Shown here: piece by piece, positions 52,504 through 60,431 of the stretch
Numbering within the stretch: the first letter of the stretch is position 1
How the letters are laid out: every line of letters starts with the position of its first letter
NCBI RefSeq assembly: GCF_019635515.1
Contig: NZ_JAHBZI010000001.1
Coordinates: forward strand, 1,364,001-1,428,000
Source: Sphingomonas sp.
GTDB lineage: Bacteria; Pseudomonadota; Alphaproteobacteria; Sphingomonadales; Sphingomonadaceae
Length of the DNA stretch: 64,000 nt
Direction: 5' to 3'
The notes under the pieces: model-generated
The model's database searches: none
What the model was told of the DNA's origin: nothing
What the model saw: the letters and a program-made list of their open reading frames with translations, nothing else
Position numbers and translations under genes: made by a program

Positions 52504-53682
52504 ATTTTTAGAGTGATTAGACGTGGGCCGGTGTCGGCCATTCGTCACTTTCTGCATAATGAAGCGGCTGGCGGCATTCTGCTCATGGGCGCGGCGGCGC
52601 TAGCGATGATCGTTGCGAACAGCCCCCTCAGCGAATCCTACTTTCACACGCTTCATGCGAAGGTTGGTCCCCTGTCGCTGGCCCATTGGATCAACGATGG
52701 GTTGATGGCGCTGTTTTTCCTGCTGGTCGGGCTGGAGATAAAACGCGAGTTTGTTGACGGCCATCTCGCTACTTGGTCCGATCGGCTGCTGCCCTCGATC
52801 GCGGCGATAGGCGGCATGGCGCTTCCCGCGATCGTCTATCTCGGCATCGCCGGTTCGACGCCGGGCTTGGCGCGGGGTTGGGCCATTCCTGCGGCGACCG
52901 ACATTGCGTTCGCTATCGGCGTAATGGCATTGCTCGGAAAGCGCGTGCCGACTTCGCTAAAACTGTTCCTGACTACGGTTGCGATCGTTGACGACATGGG
53001 CGCTGTAGCCATCATTGCGCTGGCATACACGAGTCAAATCAGCGGCCTTGCATTGCTCGCGGCTGCGGTCGTCATGGGAGCAATGTTTATCCTGAATCGC
53101 GTTGGTGTGCGGATGCTGTGGCCCTATCTCGCCTTGGCATTTTTGCTTTGGCTCGCTGTGCTGCTTTCAGGAGTTCATGCGACGATCGCAGGCGTGTTGG
53201 CCGCGACCATGGTTCCTATTCAGCGGTCGCGTGGCGCGCCTGATGATGAATTGTCGCCCCTCCACCGGTTGGAACATGGCCTTCACCCTTGGGTCGCCTT
53301 CGGCATCATCCCCATCTTCGGCTTCGCGAATGCGGGGGTGTCGTTCGCCGGTATTGGTATTGAACATATTCTAGCGCCGCTTCCGCTAGGTGTCGCCGCA
53401 GGCTTGTTCGTCGGCAAACAGTTGGGTGTATTCGGCGCGGTATGGGCATGTGATCGCTATCATATTGCCCCCAAGCCGGGCGGTGCCACGTGGCTTCAAA
53501 TCTACGGCACGGCACTGTTATGCGGGATCGGCTTCACAATGAGCCTGTTCATTGGCGGACTGGCGTTTGCCGATCCGCTGTTAGTGGACGAGGTGAAGAT
53601 CGGTGTATTGGGTGGCTCTATCCTGTCGGCGTTGGCAGGCTTCATTGTTCTAAGATTTGCGGCCAATAGCGTGCGCAGATGA
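52498..53682 (+). CDS. nhaA: Na+/H+ antiporter NhaA
   Basis: 394 aa with a GTG start. Family landmarks are FLHNEAAGGILLMGAAALAMIVANSPLSESY, HWINDGLMALFFLLVGLEIKREF, GWAIPAATDIAFAIGVMALLGKRVP and VAIVDDMGAVAIIALAY, which holds the paired transport aspartates, then GVHATIAGVLAATMVP and GFANAGV. It exchanges cytoplasmic Na+ or Li+ for protons. It is the last gene of the transposon (58 bp from the terminal repeat) and so is probably cargo giving salt or lithium tolerance. Confidence 0.95.
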   Translation: MSIFRVIRRGPVSAIRHFLHNEAAGGILLMGAAALAMIVANSPLSESYFHTLHAKVGPLSLAHWINDGLMALFFLLVGLEIKREFVDGHLATWSDRLLPSIAAIGGMALPAIVYLGIAGSTPGLARGWAIPAATDIAFAIGVMALLGKRVPTSLKLFLTTVAIVDDMGAVAIIALAYTSQISGLALLAAAVVMGAMFILNRVGVRMLWPYLALAFLLWLAVLLSGVHATIAGVLAATMVPIQRSRGAPDDELSPLHRLEHGLHPWVAFGIIPIFGFANAGVSFAGIGIEHILAPLPLGVAAGLFVGKQLGVFGAVWACDRYHIAPKPGGATWLQIYGTALLCGIGFTMSLFIGGLAFADPLLVDEVKIGVLGGSILSALAGFIVLRFAANSVRR

Positions 53683-53706
53683 GCAAAACGATCGGCTGAG
53701 GCGAGG

Positions 53707-53743
53707 TCAAAACGGCGTCAACACCCGGCTATCACTATACCCC
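53707..53743 (-). repeat. Right terminal inverted repeat
   Basis: Read on the minus strand it begins GGGGTATAGTGATAGCCG and continues with TTGACGCC and a downstream TTTTGACC, matching the left end at conserved blocks GGTATA, TGATAGC, TTGACG and GACC. Confidence 0.8.
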
Positions 53744-53758
53744 CCGGCACAAGGCCGG
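53744..53758. repeat. Right target-site duplication
   Basis: CCGGCACAAGGCCGG, the second copy of 40466-40480. It is followed by GGGTGAC, the missing end of the interrupted REP. Confidence 0.75.
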
Positions 53759-53773
53759 GGTGACTATCAGGGG

Positions 53774-54019
53774 TCAGTCGAACAATTCCTCGAAGAACGA
53801 CTTGCGCTTCTTGTACGGATGATGGCCGCGATTGTCGTAGTGCGGGCGTTGCTCGCGATAGGGCTCGGGCGCAGGGGTGGCGCTGCGCTCGATGATCTTG
53901 TCGAGCTCGCCGCGATCGAGCCACACGCCCCGGCAGGTGGGGCAGTGGTCGATCTCGATGCCCGAGCGCTCGACGGGCACCAGAGTGGCGCCATCGACGG
54001 GGCAGGCGAAGCTGCTCAT
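53774..54019 (-). CDS. zf-TFIIB domain protein
   Basis: 81 aa. The zinc ribbon is CPVDG...DHCPTCRGVWLDRGELDKIIER, typical of zf-TFIIB proteins; the first pair has one visible Cys. The tail is basic and aromatic (YKKRKSFFEELFD). First backbone gene right of the transposon, 5 bp after the Bax inhibitor-1 gene on the same strand. Function unknown. Confidence 0.85.
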   Translation of the reverse strand: MSSFACPVDGATLVPVERSGIEIDHCPTCRGVWLDRGELDKIIERSATPAPEPYREQRPHYDNRGHHPYKKRKSFFEELFD

Positions 54020-54024
54020 TGCGC

Positions 54025-54738
54025 TTACTCCCGCTCACCCATCAGCCCCAGCAGCAGCTGGAACATGTTGATGAGGTTCAGATAGAGCGACAGCGCCCCC
54101 ATGATCGCCAGCTTGTCCGCCGCCTCGCTGCGGCCATAGGCGATATATTCGCTCTTCAGGCGCTGGGTGTCATAGGCGGTGAGTCCCGCGAAAACGAGCA
54201 CGCCGATGACCGACACCACCATCTGCAGCACCGACGAGCCGATGAACAGATTGACCAGACTTGCGCCGATCACCGCGATCAGCCCGACGAACAGGAAGGT
54301 GCCGAAGCCGCTGAGATCGCGATTGGTGGTGTAGCCGATCAGGCTGAGTCCCGCGAACATCGCCGAAGCGGTGAAGAACGCCATGGCGATGCTGGTGTTG
54401 GTGAAGACCAGGAAGATGCTGGCCATCGACACGCCCATGACGGCGGCGAAGGCGAAGAAGGCGGTGCGCGCGCCGGCGGTGCTCATCCGATCGATGCGGA
54501 AGGTGAAGAAGAACACGAAGGCGAGCGGCGCCAGCATCGCCACCCACTTCAGCGGGGTGCCGAAGATCAGCGCGACGAGCGCCGGCGTGGCCGCGACGCC
54601 CATCGCGACGAGGCCGGTCAGCGCCAGGCCGATGCCCATGTTGCGGTAGATGCCCAGCATGTGGCTCCGCAGGCCTTCGTCGAAGCGCGCCTGTGCGCCA
54701 GATGCCGCCATGCGATTGAATTGCGAGAGGTTTTCCAT
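54025..54738 (-). CDS. Bax inhibitor-1/YccA family membrane protein
   Basis: 237 aa with seven membrane segments. Family marks are LRSHMLGIYRNMGIGLALTGLVA, FRIDRMSTAGARTAFFAFAAVMGVSMASIFLVFTNTSIAMAFFTASAMFAGLSLIGYTTNRDLSGFGTFLFVGLI and GLTAYDTQRLKSEYI. The conserved acidic C-terminal region suggests a calcium- or proton-linked channel as in BsYetJ; the physiological role in this organism is unknown. Confidence 0.93.
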   Translation of the reverse strand: MENLSQFNRMAASGAQARFDEGLRSHMLGIYRNMGIGLALTGLVAMGVAATPALVALIFGTPLKWVAMLAPLAFVFFFTFRIDRMSTAGARTAFFAFAAVMGVSMASIFLVFTNTSIAMAFFTASAMFAGLSLIGYTTNRDLSGFGTFLFVGLIAVIGASLVNLFIGSSVLQMVVSVIGVLVFAGLTAYDTQRLKSEYIAYGRSEAADKLAIMGALSLYLNLINMFQLLLGLMGERE

Positions 54739-54748
54739 GTGGGGCTCC

Positions 54749-54964
54749 TTAAGCGGTGCGGGCGCGAGCGATCACGCCGCGCGCAACGCGGCGCATATGG
54801 CTCGCGTCGGGGAAATGGCGGAACAGCCGGTCCTTGATCGCCAGCCGTTCCTTTTTCAGCCGGGCGAGCCGGATGCTGTCGGGAACGCGGCGCGCGAGCT
54901 CGCGGCGGATTTCACGGTTGAGGATGCGGTGCGCCGCGATCAGGCGCTGGATAAGATCGGTCAT
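54749..54964 (-). CDS. DUF465 (YdcH-like) small protein
   Basis: 71 aa from the ATG at 54964. RILNREIRRELARRVPDSIRLARLKKERLAIKDRLFRH is the DUF465 helical hairpin (LK-x-x-RL-x-x-KD). It ends 11 bp before the Bax inhibitor-1 gene, probably cotranscribed. The 217-bp gap upstream (54965-55181) shows no convincing gene. Confidence 0.88.
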   Translation of the reverse strand: MTDLIQRLIAAHRILNREIRRELARRVPDSIRLARLKKERLAIKDRLFRHFPDASHMRRVARGVIARARTA

Positions 54965-55181
54965 TACTCGGCTCCATCGATATTGCATCGATCGAGCGGC
55001 CCGGTGGAGCTTTGGTGGGAAAGGAGGGGGCCTTTTGCCATGTCCAAACCTGCACCGAGCACGCTCGATGCGGTCCGACATCACGAGGGCTTGGAAGCAC
55101 TCGCCAGAGGGGCCCGGTCCCGCACTATCCAGAGTAGGGGTGGAGGCCCGCGGTTTCAACCCCTGGATGGGCGCGTGCGGC

Positions 55182-56453
55182 TCAATCGGCCCGGCTGACC
55201 GGTCCCAACGTGCGGTCGGCGGCGGCGCGCGCCTCACGCTCCGCGGAAGCGCGCAGCGGCGCGGATATCTCGCGCTCGAACCGTTCGGTCCGCCGCTTGC
55301 GCACGCGCAAATGAACCACCGTCGCGGCGATCATTGCGAACGGGAAGCTGAGCAGGACCGGTACCGCCGCCGCGGCCCCCATTCCCTCCTGAACGGAAAG
55401 CGCCGCGAAGATGCCGCCAAGCAGCAGGCCGACATTTCCGATCGAGAGCGTCAGCCCCGCCCAACCCAGGAAACCCAAACCGAACATTTTCTTGATCGCC
55501 GCCCGGTTGCTCGTCGTCTCGTCCAGCGTGAAATTCCAGACGCGTAGATAGGGTCCGGTTCGCCGGCCCTTGCGGATCGCATGCATGGCGCCGATCACGT
55601 GGCCGCCGCGTGCCGAGATGCTCCAGTCGTCCAACCGCAGCACCTGCTCGTGCCCGGTACCGTCTATCAGGTGAATCGTTTCGTGGAGCGTGGTGTAGCT
55701 GTATCCCGCAGTCGAACTGACGACATGGCTATGGCCATATTGATTGGTCGCGATCGTTTGCGAACCGGGAACGTGATGCGTGGAGCGCGAAGCCGCTGCC
55801 TGCACGACCACGCCACCCTGCTGATAGAAAGTGAAGCTGCGCCCGCCGAAGCGGAGCAGACCGCTCTGGCTGTCAAGCCTCCATGGACGCAACGCGCGCA
55901 GGATCAGGAACATCCCGGCTGCAAATACAAGGAGATAGGGGACTAGCATGATCAGGTTTAAGTAGCGCGTATTCGCATCAAGCTCGTCGGCGATCTGCCA
56001 CTGGATCTTCTGGCCGGATTCCCAGGCTTGGTAATCGGCGGACGAAAGATAGCGGCGCGAGACCTCGCGTTGGAAATCCGGATCCCGCGCCTTCTCTTCA
56101 AGCCGCCTTGAGGCTGTGCCGACATCTAAGCCTTCCGTCCGAGCGTCGTTGATCGCCTGGACACGGCACTTTTCATAATCGCGGAAGCGTTTCGGTTCGG
56201 GCCCCGATCCCAAGCGCAGATTCGTCTCATTGCTCAAGGACCGAAGGGCCGCGGCGAGTATCGCGCAGGCGGCGCCCTGGCTGGGCCGGTTGGCGCCGTA
56301 GTCGCGAACCACTTTGTCGACGGCGGGCAATCGCGATACCAGCGGACTCTCGCGCTTCGCCGACGCCGCCGGTACGAGCGCCACTGCGAGATAAAGAAAC
56401 GCGGCAAATCGAAAACAAGCGCCAGTCACCGGTGACCCCCCCGATACCTTCAC
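55182..56453 (-). CDS. Membrane protein of unknown function
   Basis: 423 aa. It has a signal peptide (FAAFLYLAVALVPAASA), a helical periplasmic part with DYEKCRVQAINDARTEG and ARDPDFQREVSRRYLSSADYQAW, a membrane helix (LIMLVPYLLVFAAGMFLILRAL), a beta-rich middle (LRFGGRSFTFYQQGGVVVQ, GYSYTTLHETIHLIDGTGHEQVL), two more helices (GLGFLGWAGLTLSIGNVGLLLGGIFAAL, VPVLLSFPFAMIAATVV) and a basic tail. No family recognised. Confidence 0.78.
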   Translation of the reverse strand: MKVSGGSPVTGACFRFAAFLYLAVALVPAASAKRESPLVSRLPAVDKVVRDYGANRPSQGAACAILAAALRSLSNETNLRLGSGPEPKRFRDYEKCRVQAINDARTEGLDVGTASRRLEEKARDPDFQREVSRRYLSSADYQAWESGQKIQWQIADELDANTRYLNLIMLVPYLLVFAAGMFLILRALRPWRLDSQSGLLRFGGRSFTFYQQGGVVVQAAASRSTHHVPGSQTIATNQYGHSHVVSSTAGYSYTTLHETIHLIDGTGHEQVLRLDDWSISARGGHVIGAMHAIRKGRRTGPYLRVWNFTLDETTSNRAAIKKMFGLGFLGWAGLTLSIGNVGLLLGGIFAALSVQEGMGAAAAVPVLLSFPFAMIAATVVHLRVRKRRTERFEREISAPLRASAEREARAAADRTLGPVSRAD

Positions 56454-56517
56454 ACGTTCCCGAACGGATCGTGGCTCATTACGGGGGCGTCAAGAACGAA
56501 AGCGTTTCGGATTTCTT

Positions 56518-57933
56518 TCAGGCGTCGCGCAGGCCCAGACCGATCGCGGCGCGGGCGCTGTCGGATTCGGACGAGACCACCGGATAGGCGCAATAATCGG
56601 CGGCGTAGTAGGCGCTGGGGCGATGATTGCCCGACCAGCCGATGCCGCCGAACGGCGCCGAGGAGGAAGCGCCGTTGGTCGGGCGGTTCCAGTTGACGAT
56701 GCCGGCGCGGATATTGGCCCAGAACTGGTCGTAGAGCTTGGGGTCCTGGCTTACCAGCGACGCCGAGAGGCCGTAGCGCGTGTCGTTGGCCTCGGCGATC
56801 GCCGCTTCGAACGTATCGACGCGGAAAACCTGGAGGATCGGGCCGAACAGCTCGACATCGACCTTCTCGTTGGCGCCGGTCATATCGATCAGGCCGGGGG
56901 TGATGAACGGGCGCCCCTCGATCGGGCGCTCCATGTGGCGCAGCGGGCGGCCGCCCATGGTGGAGAGCGCGAGGAAACTCTCGGTCAGCATGTCGGCGGC
57001 ATCGTTATCGATGACCGGGCCCATGAACGGGGCGGGATCGGCATGCGGTTCGCCGATGATCAGGCGACCGATCAGCTTGTTGATCTCGGCGATCAGCGGA
57101 TCGTAGAGCTTCTGATCGACGATCAGGCGGCGCGCGGCGGTGCAGCGCTGGCCCGCGGTGGTGAAGGCCGACTGGACCGTCAGCACCGCGGCCGAATAGA
57201 GATCGGGGGTGTTCCACACCACGATCGGATTGTTGCCGCCCATTTCCAGCGCGAGGATCTTTTCGGGCCGCGACGCGAACTGGCGGTTGAGGGCGATGCC
57301 GGTGTTGGCCGAGCCGGTGAACAGCAGCCCGTCGATATCGGGATGTGCGGCAAGCGCCTTGCCTTCGTCGGGGCCGCCGATCAGCAGGCGGATGCAGCCC
57401 TCGGGAATGCCGGCGGCGTGGAAGCAATCGACCAGCATCGCGCCGGAGGCGGGGGTCTTTTCCGACGGCTTGAACACCACCGCGTTGCCCGCGAGCAGGG
57501 CCGGGACGATATGGCCGTTGGGCAGATGCACCGGGAAATTATAGGGGCCGAGCACCGCCAGCACGCCGTGCGGCTTGTGGCGCAGCGCCAGGCGGGTGTT
57601 CATCGGCGCGTCGATGCGGCGCTGGCCGGTGCGTTCGGAGAAAGCGGTGATCGAGATATCGACCTTGGCGATCACCGTCTCGATTTCGCTGCGGGCTTCC
57701 CATAGCGGCTTGCCGGTTTCGCGGGCGAGCAGATCGGTGAAGGTATCGGCCTTTTGCCGGACGACATTGGCGAACCGGCGCAGCGCCTCGATGCGATAGG
57801 CGAGCGGGCGCGCCGCCCATTCCGCCCAGGAGCGGCGTGCGTGCGCGACTTCGGTGTCTGCGTCTCCGGACTTCTGGCGCCAGAGAATGGCGCCCGTCGC
57901 GGGCTCGGTCGAGATGATTTCCTGTCCGGCCAT
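56518..57933 (-). CDS. astD: Succinylglutamate-semialdehyde dehydrogenase
   Basis: 471 aa from the ATG at 57933 (MAGQEIISTEPATGAILW); a GTG at 57981 is a weaker start. The aldehyde dehydrogenase core has PYNFPVHLPNGHIVPALLAGNAVVFKPSEKTP, FTGSANTGIALNRQFA, the catalytic Glu in ALEMGGNNPIVV and the catalytic Cys in TTAGQRCTAARRLIV. These fit AstD of the arginine succinyltransferase pathway. No other ast genes are in the window. Confidence 0.92.
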   Translation of the reverse strand: MAGQEIISTEPATGAILWRQKSGDADTEVAHARRSWAEWAARPLAYRIEALRRFANVVRQKADTFTDLLARETGKPLWEARSEIETVIAKVDISITAFSERTGQRRIDAPMNTRLALRHKPHGVLAVLGPYNFPVHLPNGHIVPALLAGNAVVFKPSEKTPASGAMLVDCFHAAGIPEGCIRLLIGGPDEGKALAAHPDIDGLLFTGSANTGIALNRQFASRPEKILALEMGGNNPIVVWNTPDLYSAAVLTVQSAFTTAGQRCTAARRLIVDQKLYDPLIAEINKLIGRLIIGEPHADPAPFMGPVIDNDAADMLTESFLALSTMGGRPLRHMERPIEGRPFITPGLIDMTGANEKVDVELFGPILQVFRVDTFEAAIAEANDTRYGLSASLVSQDPKLYDQFWANIRAGIVNWNRPTNGASSSAPFGGIGWSGNHRPSAYYAADYCAYPVVSSESDSARAAIGLGLRDA

Positions 57934-57993
57934 TCTGTTCTTGGTATCGTCGCCCCGATAGAAAGTTGCGTGCTCTTGCACGAATTTTCGCGG

Positions 57994-59400
57994 CTATGCC
58001 AGAGCCTCCCCTCGTCCCTCATTCCAACGATGCCGCGCATCGCCGGACCCTTGGAGGGCCTCGCCCATTCGGCGAATAGCGGCGATCTTCGCGTTGAGGG
58101 GGGACCAATCGTCTTGCTCGGCGATGCGTGACCAGATCGCCTCGACTTCCTCGATCAGCATCGAGCAGGGCTCGGAATCTTCCCAATAGGGATGGTCGCG
58201 AGGCTTTCGCGGTTCGTAGCCCGCCAGCAATCCGCGGAGTTCTGCGAAAGGTTCGCCATAGGATTGGGGGAGCTGGCCGCCGAACGCGTCGAAATAAAAG
58301 CGGTCGAGCGGCGCCTTGCTGGCGGTGAGGGCGCGTTCGGTCGCCTGGACCAGCGCGCGGTCCTGCTCCGGGTTGCGCGGCTTGAGGCCGAGCCGCCACA
58401 GGACGGCGGCGGTGACTTCGCGCGTATAGGCTGCGGGAAAGCGGTCCATTGCCGCCACCAGCGGTGCCTCGTCGCAGATCAGGCGCAGCGAACTGGCGAG
58501 TTGCATCACGTCCCAGAAGATCGCCTCGGGCTGGCGGCCGAAGGCGTAAAGCCCGGCATGGTCGAAATAGGCGGCGGTGAAGCCGGGGTCCCAAGTCGGG
58601 GCGAAGCGCCACGGGCCGTAATCGAAGCTTTCGCCGCTGACGTTGATATTGTCGCTGTTGAGCACGCCGTGGACAAAGCCCGCAGCCATGAACTGGCCGG
58701 CGAGGCGCGCGGTGCGCTCGGCGACGAGAGCAAGCAGGCGTTGCGGTGCGTCATCTTTCGCTTCCTCGCCGTAATAATGGCGCAGAACATAGCCGGTGAG
58801 GCGCTTGAGGTTCTCGGTGTCCTGGAAATAGGCCAGCCGCTGGAAGATGCCGATGCGGATATGACCATGGTTGAGGCGGACCATCACCGCCGAGCGGGTG
58901 GGCGAGGGCTCGTCGCCGCGATGCAGTTGCTCGCCGGTCTCGATCAGCGAGAAGGTGCGTGAGGTTTCGACGCCCAATGCTTCGAGCATTTCGGTGGCGA
59001 GGATTTCGCGGACGCCTCCCTTGAGCGTCAGGCGGCCGTCGCCGAAGCGGCTATAGGGCGTTTGCCCCGACCCCTTGGTGCCGAGGTCCATCAGGCGGCC
59101 GTTTTCGTCCAGCATCTGGGCGAACAGGAAGCCGCGGCCATCGCCGATCTCGGGATTGTACACGCGGAACTGATGGCCGTGATAGCGCAGGGCCAGCGGG
59201 CGTGGCTGGGCGCCGGGCAGGGGTTCGAAGCGGGCGAAGTGCCGGATCCACGCGGCGTCGTCCAAGTCCTCAAGCCCGATTTCCGCTGCGGCGCGATCGT
59301 TGCGGAAGCGCAGGATCGTCTCGGGAAACGGCGCGGCCGAGACCGGATCGGCGAATTCGTCGCCTAGTTCGTCGATGGCATGTTGCGGAGTGAAGAGCAT
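57994..59400 (-). CDS. selO: Protein adenylyltransferase SelO (YdiU)
   Basis: 468 aa from the ATG at 59400. It has the pseudokinase-fold signatures GHQFRVYNPEIGDGRGFLFAQML, LGTKGSGQTPYSRFGDGRLTLKGGVREILATEML, FVHGVLNSDNINVSGESFDYGPWRF and YAFGRQPEAIFWDVMQLA. SelO proteins AMPylate targets during oxidative stress; bacterial forms end without selenocysteine, as here (RGEALA). Divergent from the hydrolase gene by 18 bp. Confidence 0.94.
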   Translation of the reverse strand: MLFTPQHAIDELGDEFADPVSAAPFPETILRFRNDRAAAEIGLEDLDDAAWIRHFARFEPLPGAQPRPLALRYHGHQFRVYNPEIGDGRGFLFAQMLDENGRLMDLGTKGSGQTPYSRFGDGRLTLKGGVREILATEMLEALGVETSRTFSLIETGEQLHRGDEPSPTRSAVMVRLNHGHIRIGIFQRLAYFQDTENLKRLTGYVLRHYYGEEAKDDAPQRLLALVAERTARLAGQFMAAGFVHGVLNSDNINVSGESFDYGPWRFAPTWDPGFTAAYFDHAGLYAFGRQPEAIFWDVMQLASSLRLICDEAPLVAAMDRFPAAYTREVTAAVLWRLGLKPRNPEQDRALVQATERALTASKAPLDRFYFDAFGGQLPQSYGEPFAELRGLLAGYEPRKPRDHPYWEDSEPCSMLIEEVEAIWSRIAEQDDWSPLNAKIAAIRRMGEALQGSGDARHRWNEGRGEALA

Positions 59401-59418
59401 GCCGCGATATGGGGAGCG

Positions 59419-60288
59419 ATGGGTGAACGGCGCAACTATGAAGACGGCTATTGGTGGTCGCGGGACGAGCTGAAGCTCCATTATCGCGATTATGCCGGCC
59501 CCGCGGACAAGCCGCCGGTGCTGTGCTTCCCCGGGCTGACGCGCAACGCGCGCGATTACGAGCAACTCGCCGCGCGGCTGGCGGGCGAATGGCGGGTGAT
59601 CCTGGTCGAGTTTCGCGGGCGCGGCGAAAGCGCCTATGCCAAGGATCCGATGAGCTATGTGCCGCTGGCCTATCTTCAGGACGTCGAGGCGCTGCTCGCC
59701 GAGCTCAAGATCGACAGGTTCGTCGCGATCGGAACGTCTCTGGGCGGGATCGTGACAATGCTGCTGGCGGGCACCAATCCGCAGCGGCTGGCGGGCGCGG
59801 TGCTCAACGATGTCGGTCCCGAGATCGGCGAGGCCGGGCTGGCGCGGATCCGCACCTATGTCGGCAAGGGCGTGTGGCACCCGACCTGGATGCATGCGGC
59901 GCGCGCGGTCGCGGAGGGCAATGCCGATGTCTATCCCGATTTCGGGATCGAGGACTGGCTGCGGATGGCCAAGCGGCTGTACCGGGTGAACAGCCAGGGG
60001 CGGATCGTGCTCGATTACGACATGAAGATCGCCGAGCCGTTCCGCATTCCCGGCAACGAGGCCGCGCCCGATATGTGGCCGACGATCGACGCGCTGCAGG
60101 GCAAGCCGCTGCTGGTGGTGCGCGGCGAGCGATCGGATATCCTGAGCAAGGATGTGGCGGCGAAGATGGTCAAGCGGGTCAAGGGCGCCGAACTGGTGAC
60201 GCTCCCCGGCATCGGCCATGCGCCGACGCTGGATGAGCCGGAAGCGGTGGCGGGAATCGAGCGACTCTTGGCGAAGGTTGTTCCTTAA
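59419..60288 (+). CDS. Alpha/beta-fold hydrolase
   Basis: 289 aa from the ATG at 59419 with GGGGAG immediately upstream. The fold shows PPVLCFPGLTRNARDYEQLAARLAGEWRVILVEFRGRGESAY, the nucleophile elbow GTSLGGIVTM, and the C-terminal LPGIGHAPTLDEPEAV with the catalytic His. Substrate unknown; similar proteins include esterases and lactonases. Confidence 0.9.
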   Translation: MGERRNYEDGYWWSRDELKLHYRDYAGPADKPPVLCFPGLTRNARDYEQLAARLAGEWRVILVEFRGRGESAYAKDPMSYVPLAYLQDVEALLAELKIDRFVAIGTSLGGIVTMLLAGTNPQRLAGAVLNDVGPEIGEAGLARIRTYVGKGVWHPTWMHAARAVAEGNADVYPDFGIEDWLRMAKRLYRVNSQGRIVLDYDMKIAEPFRIPGNEAAPDMWPTIDALQGKPLLVVRGERSDILSKDVAAKMVKRVKGAELVTLPGIGHAPTLDEPEAVAGIERLLAKVVP

Positions 60289-60291
60289 ATT

Positions 60292-60397
60292 GTCGCCCCG
60301 GACTTGTTCTGGGGTCAAACTATCCGCAGGCTATGGGCGGGAGGCTCTGGCTGCAGCGCCCGCCGCACCCTGGACCCCGGAACAAGTCCGGGGTGAC
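60292..60397. repeat. REP-like palindromic intergenic element
   Basis: GTCGCCCCGGACTTGTTCTG (60292) and CAGTCCGGGG-type inverse ending CCGGGGTGAC (60397) form inverted halves. The core CCCCGGAACAAGTCCGGGG differs by two bases from the 19-bp core interrupted by the transposon. Confidence 0.75.
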
Positions 60398-60431
60398 AGT
60401 GAAGTGGGTGCTCGCTAAGCCCTCCCCCAGC

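Larger units (their letters stand above)
40481..53743. mobile_element. Casposon-like transposon, 13.26 kb, with Cas1 and family B DNA polymerase
   Basis: Bounded by imperfect terminal inverted repeats and a 15-bp direct repeat of the target. It encodes a stand-alone Cas1 (the expected integrase), PolB, an HNH-like protein, HTH proteins, a serine recombinase with two ParB-like proteins, an ECF sigma factor pair and nhaA. No other DDE or tyrosine transposase is present, and the serine recombinase would not produce such ends. Removing the element and one repeat restores a normal REP. Casposons are known mainly from archaea with some bacterial examples; assignment to a described casposon family needs a Cas1 phylogeny. 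Confidence 0.82.

Noticed and set aside
40481..53743. Interpretation of the island as a prophage or integrative plasmid
   Set aside because: No capsid, terminase, tail, relaxase or conjugation genes are present. ParB-like proteins occur without ParA or a replication initiator.
59401..60318. Upstream extension of selO by 306 codons
   Set aside because: The extension is opposite the alpha/beta hydrolase and has no domain; SelO starts normally at MLFTPQHAIDELGDEF (59400).
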